A stretch of DNA of 64,000 bases, taken from Nemania diffusa. Its lineage: Eukaryota > Ascomycota > Sordariomycetes > Xylariales > Xylariaceae. The translations under genes were made by a program, and so were the position numbers. Every line of letters starts with the position of its first letter. Positions within the stretch are counted from its first letter, which is position 1. Below, piece after piece: positions 45,160 through 57,869 of the stretch. The notes beneath the pieces were generated by a model. The model saw only the letters and a program-made list of their open reading frames with translations. It had not been told where the DNA came from and did not search any database. The stretch is taken from the NCBI GenBank assembly GCA_038501195.1, contig JBBPUQ010000003.1, forward strand, positions 1,442,501-1,506,500, written 5' to 3'.

Positions 45160-46830
45160 ATGCCCGTCACCGACAGCATGAATTCATCTGTTGGCCCGCC
45201 ATCCGCTCACGACCCGCCAGCTAGCGACATTTATGATCCGGATGAGGTGTTTCCACAAAACAGTCCCTTGATGAAGCCGCGGGTTCTTAGACTCAAGCCT
45301 TCTCCCTCTCCGCCGGCAATCCTTCATCCTCTAGTCAGTCTTTCATCTAGTATTGGCGGAAAGTCTTCTAATCGTCGACGTAAGATTCTACCTAGTCAAG
45401 GCGATGCCGTGCTAATATCACACCTCGATGGTGGAAGGCGCCCCGAGATTTCTCAGGAGGCAGGATTTCGGCCGCTTGACCAATGCAACTCTGAAGACGA
45501 CGAGAATCAAAGCGGAAGCGAGTCTGAAGGGTGGGGGGAGGAGGATGGGATCCGGAGCAACGACATGTCTCCAATACCAGTACCGCTATCTCGTTTCGCC
45601 AAAATCGTAGTTGAGCCATCAGCGCCAGAGCCCGTTTCGGTACCAGAATCTGATGATTTGATGTCTTTAGCAACGAATGCGCTTGCAGTTGCAGCTGTTT
45701 CAAAGACGACTGATGTGGATGATTTACAGAGTCCAGCCCATGAAGCGCAGTGCTCGCGGAAAGTTAGTCTAGCCGAAAGTTTGGTTGTCAGCAGGCAAAG
45801 AGACATGCCGGTATCAAATACGAAAAAGCCGGTGCTCGCGGCACCAATGTCGTCACATTATCTTGGGCATAGCTCACCAGAGATATACTCACCACCACCA
45901 CAGCCTACGCCTGGTCAAGTTTTAATGCATCCTAACAATCTAAGGTCACCGACGAACCTCCCTACCGGAATCCATGGTGAACTAGCTCCACTCCTTCAAA
46001 TGGCTTCTCCTAGATCTGATTCGTCGATTCATGAGACATTACCGTCGATACGGTCACAGTTTCCCGAACAACTTCAAAGTTCACCGAAGGATCTTGCTGT
46101 GCGTTCCAGTTCACACTATCCTCACTCTCCACCAGGAATTATTACAGGAAACTATACTTCTCCGGTCGCCTCGCCACATGGAACATATAGTAATGGTCTT
46201 AATATGCTATCGCCAGCTGCTACGGTGCCTTCTTTGAGCCCTCACCCTCGCCCATACACAACCGCGAACCACCAGTCTCCAGATTATAGTAGCAATGGGA
46301 CGAAAATAGATCACTCTTTAATAAATCAGGGCCCAACCCCACCGACAGACCGGACTGTGGACAGAATGAGCATCGATAGTATGACCAATCCTCCGATGGG
46401 CCAGTTTATATGCACCTACTCAGGTTGCAACGCGCAACCTTTCCAAACACAGTATCTATTGAACTCACACGCCAATGTCCACTCATCGGCTCGACCACAT
46501 TATTGTCCAGTAAAGGGGTGTCCTCGGAGCGAAGGAGGCAAAGGGTTTAAGCGCAAAAATGAAATGATTCGGCATGGTCTTGTACACGATTCGCCTGGGT
46601 ACGTGTGTCCGTTCTGTCCAGACCGGGAGCACAAGTATCCCAGGCCAGATAATCTCCAAAGGTATTTCTCTCTCCCAATGCAAATTTTGTGTTCCCTCTT
46701 CTGATCGTGGGCAAGACATGTTCGCGTTCATCATGTCGATAAAGATAAAGATGACCCCGCATTGCGTGACGTACTTGCACAACGCCCGGATGGCCCTAAT
46801 AGAGGTCGGAGACGTCGCGGTGGCCCTTGA
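45160..46830 (+). CDS. C2H2 zinc-finger transcription factor
   Basis: Two exons (45160-46661, 46716-46830) give 538 residues from the first usable ATG (MPVTDSMNSS). The frame is open a little farther upstream to a TAA at 45127, so an extra 5' exon is possible. Residues 1-410 are disordered and proline/serine-rich, with an acidic patch (CNSEDDENQSGSESEGWGEE) and LSRFAKIVVEP. Residues about 416-510 hold zinc-finger-type cysteine/histidine sets: CTYSGC with LLNSHANVH, HYCPVKGCP with MIRHGLVH, and CPFCPDREHKYPRPDNLQ, whose last histidines are supplied by exon 2 (HVRVHH). The tail is basic (RGRRRRGG), typical of nuclear DNA-binding proteins. The long irregular first and second fingers resemble a conserved but poorly characterised ascomycete factor; I cannot name an orthologue. 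Confidence 0.88.
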
Positions 46831-48529
46831 TATTGTTTGTACTTCGTCTTTTTTTTAGCGAGTCAACAACTGCTGGATGAGGCGTGGATCGGTATCCTTG
46901 GGACCCAAATTCTATCGAAGCTGTACATATGGGAGCACGGAGCGCCTGCTTGATGGGTTTATATAAGCTTGTAAAAGGTTTACAGTATGGGTAATGCGGG
47001 ACGCGCCAATGTGTATGTAAATACATGGCGTCTGAGTACAGAACAGTTATATCGCAGGGGTAGGGGGCGTGTTTACCGCGCGTCCGTCGTCATTTTTGTT
47101 GTCTTCGCTCGCTATTTACACAGCAATGAGCGATGGACAGATCATAGAACCATTCGTTGTCGAGGAAGGGAATCACCGAGGTGATTATAACGACTATGTC
47201 GCCAGTATTGGCAGATACCGAGAAACTAAGATAAGGAGAGGGACACAGAGCAGCTCGTCAAGCTTGCACGACGAGAGACGAGAGATGAGATATGATGGCG
47301 TACTATATATACCACTTTACGTTAGCAAGAGACGGCGCGGAATTGCTGCTCATGAGGATGGGAAATGCAATATACCCCTTTTATTTATTTGCGACACGCG
47401 TTTAGAGCAAACTCAATTTAGACCCTCGTGGTTCTTTCACCCTTGACCGTATGTGCCGTGAAGCGTATACATTTCATTTCCAACTATCTAAGGCGGCTAT
47501 CAATGTGTGTAAATTGTTTTAAAGGATTTAGGGGTACACGAGACCACGGAAGTTACCGCACCTTATCTACATACCTACAAATCGTGTTTAAATATAACTA
47601 AGACTACAGGTCTTATATTCTTAGATACCCCCGTGCCTACGCAACGATATGTGCTCACAGACTTTTCTTTAGGCATATTTCTACATTACCGCTTCAGTGT
47701 ACATAGTAGGAGTCGTTACAACCTACATATGCAAGGCCCTAAGACATCCCCACGCAGCACAGCCGTTCCTTGGGACGCCAAGGACGTAACGTCAGCCACG
47801 CTCCGGATTCAAGAGCCATTTTCCCTCCCCACATCCCATCGCAGCTTTCCCAGCTCATCGCCTCTCTTCGCATTCCAAATCCGTTGGTCGTTGCGTGCCT
47901 GGATACCCCAACGCCTTCTCCATAATCTGCCAAGCCCCTCCCGAAACACATTATCGATTCTGTGCCGGGTTGGGTGCCATCGCAGGAACTGGGAAAACAT
48001 GCATGTGGGAGAGATGACGACATGCGCATCATCCCTCGGCCAATGTCTTCATGGATTGAACAGTGAGTGGTAGGAGTCGATATACCTCCCCGGCTTTGAT
48101 TCGGTACCATGGTCGTTTTCACGCGTAGCGGATATCCCGCCTTACTAGCTCCCCTCTGAAAGAGCGATATGGAAAGTGGCAAGCAACCCTTGTGTCTCAA
48201 GCGCAAACGCAAGTAAACGCCACTCCAAACGTGTTTTACTCGTCTACAAAAATTAGAGACTATACGATGCTACATAACAAGGCTATGTAGGAAATATAAG
48301 ATGAGATAAGAAACTAATAAAAACATGTAATAGATGAGAGTGCTATAATACCAGCTTTGGATCACTCTATTTTCCAATAACATACTCTACGCTACCGTCC
48401 AAGTCGGCCGCGATACTCAGTAACTAGGTATGAAAGGGCGTAAACTAGGGGAATTTGGGCGTCAAAGCAATCACTGTATTTCGATATTTATAATAAATTA
48501 TGTTTTCATTTCCCATAATTATCCACCTT
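46831..48529. other. Convergent intergenic region
   Basis: Shared 3' space of the C2H2 gene (+) and PalB (-). Short frames on both strands at 47640-48212 overlap each other and show no family resemblance. No supported gene. Confidence 0.5.
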
Positions 48530-51211
48530 TCACTCGTCCACAACCCCCCAGGAGCCAACAGCCACCTTTCTATCGCTAAATAACTCGACATCAAGGCTCC
48601 ATTCGTCGAGCGAGGTGCTCCCCGCCTGCTCGATGACGAGCCACAGGCCCCGCGACTGGGCGACGAGGGGTTCGACATCGCACTCAGCGGTCCGCAGTCC
48701 AAATCCGACCTCTCGGAACTCGCCCTGCCCCGTCGAGACGAGGACGTCCTTGTGAGGGCCCCGCCCTCTCTCCAGCGTCGCACGGATGGTGGGGTGCAGA
48801 CGCGGCGTCCCCGCGCCCGCTGACGCTGAACCTGGCGAGCGCCCTGTGCCAATCGTGCTGGGGCCATCCCCCCTCGTCACGACGACGCTGAGGCGCGTGA
48901 GGCGGTCGACGGAAATGGAGGCTCTCATCTTGGGCTCGCCGTGGCGGAAGGCTAGGGGGGGTAGCGGGGTGCGTAGACGGCCGGCCGCGTCGGCAGGCAC
49001 GGGAGTGACGGCGCACGGCGCGTCGGAGCCGACGCGCAGCGTGAAGTCAGCGATCTGGCCGGGCTCGAAGGTCGAGCACACGATGGTGTAGGTGCCAGCG
49101 TCGACGCGGGGGGCTGACGCGAGGGCGCAGCCGCGGCGGTAGTCGCCCGACGTCGTGACGAGATCGCGGACCGTCACGGCGGTGACGCGCTGGCCCTTGG
49201 CCCAGACGAGGTCGACATGCACCGGGACGTCTTCCTTGGCGGTCGACAGCAGGATCGAAAGGGGCCCGGCTGCCGGCAGGGTGATACTGTACTGCGGATT
49301 TGTGAAATAAAGGGGCGAGACAGAGTTGCCGCCGCTTGTGCGATGCGTCCACCTGCCGTGTAACTCGGTGTAATGATTCAGATCGTGCCGCGCAGGGGCA
49401 ATGTCTAAGGCCGTGCGCGAAAAGAAGGATAAGGTGAAAGAATAATTTGGTAGAGGTAGATCCTGTGCCGCGACCACAACAGTGTAGCTGACGCCTTGTT
49501 TAGCCTCGAATGGTGCGAGGGTCTGAGGCGAATCCACAAAATGACCCCGATAAACGGGCTTATCACTGAGTTGCACTCTCTTGCCGTTGTTTTCGAATAT
49601 ATATATGCTCATGAAACCCAGAAGGTTGGACACAGCCGCCATAGTAGTACTTGGTTTTCGGGAGATCTCTAGCTCTTGGTCCTGGAAGTGGCGGCTTAAC
49701 AAAATCCAAGCCTGGCTATTACTCTCAGCCTTCATAGAGTATTGAGGGTTATGTGCAAACGAGCCAACCATGTTGGCCTCAGGAAGCTGCCATCCGAAGT
49801 GATGATCTTCGCGGTGGGTAAATAAGCTTGGGTTCCAATTCAAGTAGAGTGACTCGAAGTTTTGCGTCACGTCGTCGAAGCTAATCCAAAAAGAACCTGG
49901 CTTAAGTTTGACAGGGTGGCCTTCGGTTGGGCTTGGTGTCTTCGACGAGGCTGACCCAATTCCTTTCCAGACAAGTCCATCGCACCAGGGATTTTTAACT
50001 AAGAGCCTCCGATTTTCAGGGGTCTCTGACATATCTAGAACAGCATAGTCGTGCTCTCCTGCCAACCCGAGAGCCTCCTCCTCATCGGGTGATAGACGTC
50101 CCGTACCAAGAGTGATAACAACATCGCCAAAATCATAGGCCTTTTTTACTCGACGCCAAGTAGCATTCCGGTCTACTTCATCACTCTGGAGGAATAACTG
50201 CTGTGGTATCCAGCCGGTCAAGATGCTAAGGTCGGTGCCAGAATTGCTGCCGGGGAAATCATAGCCGCCGCGGATTTTCAGGTATGCTTTCTCGATGAGT
50301 GCGGGCCATATTAGACTAGGGTTTTGGCGGTCGACAACATAGAGCGTACGATCGTTAGAGGAGGCTGGGAGGCGATCATCGATGACGACCTTGCGGAAAC
50401 AGCCGTTAAAGAACATACGAAAAACATACCGGCCATTTAGAGAAATCTCCGGACGGCCATCCTCTAAACTAACTGGGAACATTAGTGCAGGGAGTATAGA
50501 AGTAGGACCTGGCCGAAGGTGTTTCATGCTGGCGCATAAACTGGCTACTACTGAACAGTCTGTTGTTATATCTTGCACTAGGTCATGGTCATCTGCAGCT
50601 TTTACGACACGATCCTCCGAGCCCACATCATGCCCAGGTATCTCCTTGATGAGCTCAACAGGCCGTTTCCACCCTGCAAAGACGGCCTTCTGTTTGGAGG
50701 ATAGAGTAAATGAGGAGGGGTCGCTTTCGACTAGTCAGCAAACTGACGAATAAAATAGGACATATAAGTTACCTGTATATGTCGCCTTGGAAGTACGTTG
50801 GATCAGGATCAGATTCCCAGGGAGGAAAAGTATTGCCGTGGAGACGAGAGTTGCGATATAAGATGGTTTTCTCGCTCGTGGGGAGTTGACGGACCTGCCG
50901 TGGTAGTTTAAGCCTCCTTTCCACATTACTGACGCTATCTGTCACCCGACTGGACTTTTTGAGACTCTCAGCCTTCATAATCAACTCTTCACACTTCCTG
51001 TTCATCCGTTTCTTATCCACCGGGCTAGTTGCCTGCCTGGCAGCCTTCATGTAGAGCTCTGCTGCTGCAATGGCATGGTCAAGAGCTTCCTTACCAGAAC
51101 AGGACGAGGCAAGCCTCTCATGCTCCTGGAACACCACATGTCGTTAGATGACACATGTGGTACAGGCGAGGAATTCGAGCGAACTTGGGTTACCTGAGCT
51201 TTAGCCTCCAT
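48530..51211 (-). CDS. palB: Calpain-like cysteine protease PalB/Rim13
   Basis: Three exons on the minus strand (51211-51194, 51125-50773, 50723-48530) give 854 residues. An upstream in-frame ATG at 51229 would add six, but the inner ATG has the stronger context (A at -3, G at +4) and gives the family-like start MEAKAQ. An MIT domain covers about 7-85 (ALDHAIAAAELYMKAARQ). The papain-like calpain core has catalytic C180 (ITTDCSVVASL), H348 (GEHDYAVLD) and N368 (VKNPWCD). Two calpain beta-sandwich domains follow. PalB/Rim13 is recruited to ESCRT-III through its MIT domain and processes the transcription factor PacC/Rim101 in the alkaline-pH pathway. The last 220 codons are strongly GC-rich compared with the rest of the gene, but the frame stays intact. 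Confidence 0.95.
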
Positions 51212-52328
51212 GATGGTGAGGCGTGGCATGAATTGGGCACGCGTATTATCCGCACTGCTCCACACATTTATTTCAAGAAAGACTACCTAGCTGTTCGTGG
51301 TGCTGACACTCGCGATCCCTACTGAAATCAAACAGTAGGATATTGATGTACCGATGCATTTGAAGGGATGGCTCTCGTTTAGATCATAGCTCATAGCTCA
51401 TAGCTCATAGCCAGGGGAGAAAATGTTACTGGGACGACAGGTCACCCTGAGGGATGAAGGAAGGGACTCGTCAGGAAATCGTGCACCTAGGTATGCATGC
51501 CGTTATAATGATAGGTTGGGTGAGGTGGTACTTGGTATGGTGTTGCAGTCAACGGTTGGGCATGCGAAGGGAGAGATGACTTGAGTTGACTTGTACTTGT
51601 TATTATTTACCTAGGTATGCTACCTGCCCAGGCACGTTATGTAGGTAGCAAACGTGGAATCAAGATTACACCTGTATAGAAGATAGGTGACGATGGTACC
51701 TACCTAAAGTAACCTGTATCGGACTAGATAGGCTTAGACAGGGTGTTAGTCCGTTAGGACCAGCATCCAGCATCCAGCACGGACCACCTAAGAACTTTAC
51801 CTAGGTACCCACATGCGGCCCATAATAATATGTACGTACCACCTGGAATGGCTGCCGATTCGGATGGCAAGACCCCCAGCGGCCGAGGAATTTGGCCGAG
51901 GTTCAACGCAATGATTTCACAGGCTCGCTCGGTCAGAGGCACTTCACATTAAACCTCCGAGTCGGTTATCTCGCGACTTCGAGCTCTCGCTATGCCTTGA
52001 AAACGTGCTACTATTATTTTTGTGACAGGCTTAGACGAATACTGAGGACTTGTATTGTTCACTTCCGCAGCGCCTAATCTCAATTGCTTACTAGAAAAGG
52101 CTTTGTTCTACCAATCGCAATTCGAGTCGCATTCCCTCATGTTGCGGTAGTACCTCTCTTACTCTAGCCCGCCAATATAACGGTTAAACTACCTGGTCTT
52201 TGTCCTAGTCGCACGGGTCAAACGCCGACCACCGTCATCGCGAATATTTACCCTTGCTTGCGTGCATACACATACCTGTCTCCATCACGTTTCGACATTC
52301 CTGTTTGCCCGGCAACTCTATCATCGTA
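51212..52328. other. Divergent promoter region of PalB and Ant1
   Basis: Contains a four-copy heptamer repeat (51384-51411), TACCTAGGTA-type motifs (51484-51491, 51608-51617, 51800-51809) and pyrimidine-rich sequence before the Ant1 start. No supported gene. Confidence 0.5.
51384..51411. repeat. Heptamer tandem repeat, four units
   Basis: Four perfect copies of TCATAGC in a row, in the 5' region of PalB. Too short for a CRISPR and without spacers. Confidence 0.9.
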
Positions 52329-53528
52329 ATGGGTGTCCAGTCGAAACCCGCAGCCCTTCCGCCATGGGGCGCTGCTGTGGCCGGCGCCACTGGTGCTGTC
52401 TTAGCGAATACTCTTGTATATCCTCTTGATATGTGAGTCGTCCAAATCTCAAGCTATACCGTCGTGCCTCTGCTCTAGTCTCACGGATCATGCTCAGTAA
52501 CAAACGCTAATAATCCGACTCTTCTCGATAGAGTTAAGACCCGCCTCCAGGTCCAAGTAAAGCGAAAGCCCGGCGACGTACACCACGATGCAGATCCACA
52601 CTATACCTCGACATGGGACGCAATTACCAAGATGGTAGCTGAGGACGGCATTAAGGGACTCTACGCAGGCATGAACGGTGCACTCATCGGAGTCGCCTCG
52701 ACGAATTTTGCATATTTCTATTGGTATTCCATCGTGCGGGAGCTGTATTTCAAATCAAAGAAGGTTCCTGCTCCTCCGTCAACGGCGACCGAGCTGGTTC
52801 TAGGTGCCATTGCGGGCGCTATTGCGCAGGTCTTTACGATCCCTGTCGCCGTCGTGACAACAAGACAACAGACCCAGAGCAAAGCAGACCGAAAGGGGTT
52901 AATAGAAACGGCCCGTGAAATCATCGATGGCGATGATGGCCCGTCTGGCTTGTGGAGAGGATTGAAGGCTAGTTTGGTTTTAGTAGTTAACCCTGCTATA
53001 ACGTACGGTGCATATGAGCGCCTGAAGGCTATCATGTACCCTGGGCAAGCTCGGCTGACCGCGGGAGAAGCATTCTGTGAGTCCCAAACCCTCATTTGAA
53101 GCCCATGTACTGACTTTGACAACCTTAGTGCTGGGCGCTATGTCTAAGGCACTGGCTACTATTGCGACTCAGCCGCTTATCGTCGCCAAGGTTGGCCTGC
53201 AGTCCAAGCCCCCGCCGCAACGTCAGGGGAAGCACTTCAAAGGGTTCGTCGAGGTGATGCAGTTCATTGTCAAGCATGAAGGACTCCTTGGCCTCTTTAA
53301 GGGTATTGGTCCGCAAATCCTGAAGGGTCTACTGGTGCAGGGTCTTCTTATGATGACCAAAGAAAGGTACGAGTGTTATGATGCTATAGTTGGGCCAATG
53401 CTAACAGTATCATTCACAGGATGGAACTTGTCTTTATTCTATTGTTCCGATATCTCCGCCAGCTTCGGTCACAGCAATTAGCAAAAGCGGCTAAATTGGC
53501 AGCTACCTTGCCACTTACTACGAAATAG
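52329..53528 (+). CDS. ANT1: Peroxisomal adenine nucleotide carrier Ant1/PMP47
   Basis: Four exons (52329-52432, 52532-53076, 53129-53366, 53420-53528) give 331 residues. Three mitochondrial-carrier repeats are visible, with signatures PLDIVKTRLQVQ, IPVAVVTTRQQTQ and QPLIVAKVGLQSK. Each is followed by a helix-loop with the GLWRG or GLFKGIGPQ type. The second signature with TTRQQTQ and the third with VAKVGLQSK are characteristic of the peroxisomal ATP carrier (Candida PMP47, yeast Ant1) rather than mitochondrial ADP/ATP carriers, which carry RRRMMM. It exchanges cytosolic ATP for AMP so that fatty acids can be activated inside peroxisomes. The C-terminus (LRSQQLAKAAKLAATLPLTT) is slightly longer than the core domain. 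Confidence 0.93.
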
Positions 53529-54126
53529 AAGACGGTCAAAAAGACGGGTCTCTGCCCTTATGTTTAAACTTTGGAGAGCGAACATACATCGGCCTCTTAG
53601 TCTCAACCTTGGCCTTGGTTCACGTAGATATATACACTGGTTGGCGGATTATTGTACTTAGATGCGTGTTGACATTTGCATTTGCATTTATCTCGGGGTA
53701 ATCTTGTTTGAATTACTTTTTATTATGATAATAAACAAATAAATAATGGGACTAGAAACTGCATCTCTGTAAATATTTGCGCCCCGAGACACCTGGTTAT
53801 CGGTATTGATACTATAGGTATGTGTAGGAAGGTTAGGTATGTAGATAGTGATATTCTGTATGTGGATCTTACGCATAGAGGTGACCTAAGCTTGTACTAA
53901 TCGTAGAGCTACCAGCTGGTGGCAGCTGTACTAAGATTAGTACACTAGATTGTCAATGAGAGCCCCACCTGGGAGCTTTTGGCTTGGGTTTGCCATTTCG
54001 CTTATTTTTGCACCCACAATTGGGAATACCTACTCCTTGTGTGAACGACCATTTCCTACCAACTCCCTCCACTAAGCACCGTGGCATTCTCCTTTCCCAA
54101 AGCATAACAGCCCATCAACCGTTGCA
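53529..54126. other. Intergenic
   Basis: Between Ant1 and eL29, both plus strand. It holds the AT-rich 3' region of Ant1 and, from about 53985, C/T-rich sequence typical of a ribosomal-protein gene promoter and leader. Confidence 0.5.
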
Positions 54127-54582
54127 ATGGCGAGTATGTGCTCATAAAATCTTCGAGAAGATATCTATATGCTGATTATATCCTATAGAATCCAAGAACT
54201 CGTCTCAGCACAACCAGTCGAAGAAGGCGCACCGGAACGGGTATGTTCTCACCAAATCCGAGCCGAACCCCAAGTCGAGGACACTCAGCAGCGACGCTGT
54301 AGCTTTTCATCGCCTTATCTCATAAAATGAGGGGGATTTCGAGGATGCCTAGCTAATGCGCATGACTCGCAGTATCAAGAAGCCCAAGACCAACCGATAC
54401 CCATCGCTAAAGGGTACCGACCCTAAGTTCCGACGCAACCACAGATATGCGCTGCACGGAACAACACGCGCTCTAGTACGTCAACAATATTTACATGAAC
54501 AGTATGCAATCTAGGGCTTCTGGATACATGGCTAACGACGGCACAGAAAGAGCTGGCGGAAGGCAAGCGCGAGACAGTTTAA
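54127..54582 (+). CDS. RPL29: 60S ribosomal protein eL29
   Basis: Four small exons (54127-54133, 54189-54240, 54373-54475, 54547-54582) encode 65 residues. The first coding exon holds only ATG, GCG and one base. Joined, they read MAKSKNSSQHNQSKKAHRNG, then IKKPKTNRYPSLKGTDPKF, RRNHRYALHGTTRAL and a short acidic-basic end. This is the whole, highly conserved eL29 protein of the large subunit. The protein is very basic and sits on the solvent side near the subunit surface in yeast structures. The short frame 54495-54716 on the same strand is a shadow reading partly through the last intron. Four exons in 456 bp is typical of ribosomal-protein genes in filamentous ascomycetes. Confidence 0.96.
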
Positions 54583-57500
54583 TGGATCTATTAGACGGCT
54601 TTGGGGTTACGATGCTGCGGATGGACAATGGACAACAGGGCACTTTCGGAAAACGTGCGGACATGATCATGGAGTCAACGGTCTTGCATTTGTCTATGGA
54701 GAACACGAGCGACTGAGTAGCCGAAAAATGAAGCTACCGTCGTGCACAGTCGCCTTCTTGCCGGTTATACTCTCTGTGACGAGGTTTCTGATGAGATTTC
54801 TAGTCTCCCCTGGTCGGATCACCCCCTAGTCCCAGTATTCCATCCCTCCTTTGCAAGTGAACATACCACAAAACGGCATTAGTGTGTACAGCTCTGGGCT
54901 TTCTTCCATGCTCATTTGCTGAAGGATTTCTTCTCGTGCCGAGAGTCAACTCAAGCCTGTCTATTACCAAACACCCGTGCTTCCTTATTTTCTCAAGGCA
55001 AGGGTGCATGAAGACTAGGCTACATAAATGTTTAAGCATTGGTGTTTATCAATTGTTGTTGAAACTGCTAGTCTAGAAACCTAGTATTTGCCGTGGCCAT
55101 ATTGATCTAGCCGTCCCGTGTAACTGACAGGTTTCCCATGCCCTTACTTACAATGGCCTGCTAACTCTGACCTATTAACTACCTAGGTAGCTTACGTCAC
55201 CGTTGCAATGCTAGTAGATGATTTGAAACTTGTTATGAAAGAAAGATATGGCGGCTATGGCTCCAACTGAAAGTTATTAAGATGTGTTCCTTATGGCGGC
55301 GAAAATGACAGAGGCGCTTAAATAATGGAAATAGATCTGTTCGGATATGCTAGGCAATCATTCAGAGAGATCAGACGATAATTTGGTCTGGATCCTGTTT
55401 GTGCCAAAATCCTGTTTCAACAACGAGGGATTATTAAACAGGTCACGTATCAAGTGCTAATGTTAAAATAGCTCGTCAAGTAGGTACTCCCTCGCGTATT
55501 AAACATATAAATATACCGAGTGAATGGCAATTTGCTACAGGGAGCCGAAATCTGCTTTATTTGATTTTCTCCTGGATTGCTAATACCTTTGATTTTTGTA
55601 TTTTATAGGCGAATCAGTTGTTGTCTTTATGCTGTTTTTTGGTACATGTGATCCACATCTTCACCTACATGATAGGGCGATGATAGGTAGGCTCTAAAGG
55701 CTGTGCATCCCTCTGATACACTTGAAGGTATCACAAAGGTAAATACATGTATGCTTGCTTAGTGTTTTGCTGTAGAGAGTAGCCTGTAGATGGGTCCTAA
55801 ATGGGTAGTCTTGTACTTAAAATAAAATAAAAAGGAGTAAAAATACTCCATTTTGTAGTGCTGGAGATATTGTCGTATTAGGCCATTCTCTTGATTCATC
55901 TTCTCAGCGGACATTGTTTCGGTATACCTAGGTAGGTCCTATTAAGTGTGACTGGACATCACCAGCATCGGAGCCGTTGTTTGAAAATCCGCTAGCTGCT
56001 CTGCCTTGGGCCTAGTTCCCAATCTGTTCTCCACATGTACCTCGCATCGGACATCCCTACCCAGATACATATACGCGTAGGCGCTTGAAGAGAAATGTGT
56101 ACTTACACGCAAGTAGGTACTTACCTCACATCTACCTGTAAAAAAGTTAGCTGGATGCCTGGATCATGCAAAGCCGCCCCCAGATTCCATCTGTAGCGGA
56201 TCGATTTAGTGCCTTAACGCCCCCTCTATGCCTCCCTTAACTAAAATTATCGCTGAAGGAGACGTTGTGCACCACCACAACAGAGGCGGTGCAGCTAATG
56301 CTAGGAACACGGTGAAATGCTATTGGATGGCCAGTTGTTACTGTGACCTGTTAAGGTTCTAGGTACCTACAGAACATTCCACATGCTCTCGGTCGGCTGG
56401 ATGTCTAGCTCTCGAGTTGTCCGGGCTTAAGTACCTAGTACCCTGTACGCTAAATGGGTCCTTCCGAAAAAAGATGGGGTCCCACATCTCTCTCGTCAGC
56501 CTTTGTCTCCCTCGAGTCTCCAACGCATCCTTCTCCTAGCCTGCTCGCTACCTGCTTCCTTAACCTGGACTTTCTCTTCTTCACCTCCCAGGCCATCGGT
56601 CTGAATCCCTTCACTTCCACTTTCCTCCTTTTTGACGACGTGCTGTCTCCGCTGGCCCGCTTGAATTCGGCAACCTTCCTGCCACCTGGTTTTGCGTCGA
56701 GTCACAACGGAAAACGGATTACGGACTGGTCTGTCGTCAAACCTTCATTTTTGGGTATGTGTAGCTCTCCATTTGTGCTTGTGTCGCAAGTGTGGCTTTT
56801 CTCTGCTCATTAGCATGGAATGAACGATTGGACTTGGATCCTGCGATACATTAGGCGATGGTTTCTAGCTTAATACACCTGGTGCCTTCAGCCTGTATCG
56901 GCGAACAGGAAGGGTACAGGCGGTTTTCTTGGGTTGTTAGTAGAAGTCTACAAGAGGATGTCCCCAGACGTTCAACCCAGTCTTGCCTTCTTTGTGCCAG
57001 TGCCAATAGCAATGACCCTAATGTGTCAAATTCAAACCATCAAGTAACTGGCATGCTTTGTCATGTCTCACTTTCTATTTGAAGACCTATGGGCAAACCT
57101 ATCCGTCTCCCCACTTGAACCAGCATGGGTCAAGGCTTAAGTAGGAAAAGAAAAAAGAAAAACGAGGCTTCCGAGTCTTCTGCTGACCTTCCCTTCCCTT
57201 TCTAGCTACGAATTATCTAATATCTCGTTAACGACATATCTCCCTTCAGCCTGCCTCCTCTTCTCGACAACTCCTTTGAGGTCAGCAGGTCACTGCAGGA
57301 GTTCTCGGGATAATCCTCTTCCGCCAATTCGCACGTCGTGCTCTCACGAACACTAAAGCGCCCTTGCCGTACTACGTACCTTTACAAAGCATTTACTGCT
57401 TTTTTGAACTGCGTTTACTCCGCTTAGATAATACCATTTCGTCTTGAAACCGTCGGGTTCGCTATCATAGAACCTTGCGCACATGCCTCATGAGCGACGG

Positions 57501-57869
57501 TATTAGCGTATTATAGTTGCATTTGACTCCATCCACCTGGCTGGACGGCCTCTACGTCTGGATACTCGTATCCCTCTTCTAGGTTTCCAAAGATCTTGCC
57601 GTAAGACTCCCTAGCTAGTATTGTTATTGGCTATCTATGGGCTCTTTGATCAAGCTCTAGATACACACCATCCACAACGTTGCATATGTATGCATCACGA
57701 TCCGCAAATACGTACTATTTCTATGCTAACTCCTTACCAAAGTCGCATAAATAAGCAAAAGGCCTTTCTAGAGGGCATTGAACTTATCACTCTCGTACGA
57801 TAAGTTACCTGCGTCACAAGAACAGAAGAACAGCTGGTTCAGCTTTGAATTCGGTTTTCCGCTCCCAAC
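54583..57869. other. 3.3 kb upstream of Vts1
   Basis: No recognisable gene. TACCTAGGTAG motifs occur near 55181-55191 and 55926-55936. From about 56500 the sequence is C/T-rich with small ATG frames (for example 56454-56813), which look like a long promoter or leader of Vts1 rather than genes. Confidence 0.45.

Noticed and set aside
48684..49352. Long frames on both strands rich in R, A and P
   Set aside because: They overlap the GC-rich end of PalB in other frames and have composition expected of shadows.
51384..51411. Regular repeats suggesting an array
   Set aside because: Units of 7 bp are directly adjacent without spacers, and this is a eukaryote; not a CRISPR.
56454..56813. 119-codon ATG frame upstream of Vts1
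   Set aside because: Pyrimidine-rich leader sequence gives a hydrophobic random peptide; no family resemblance.
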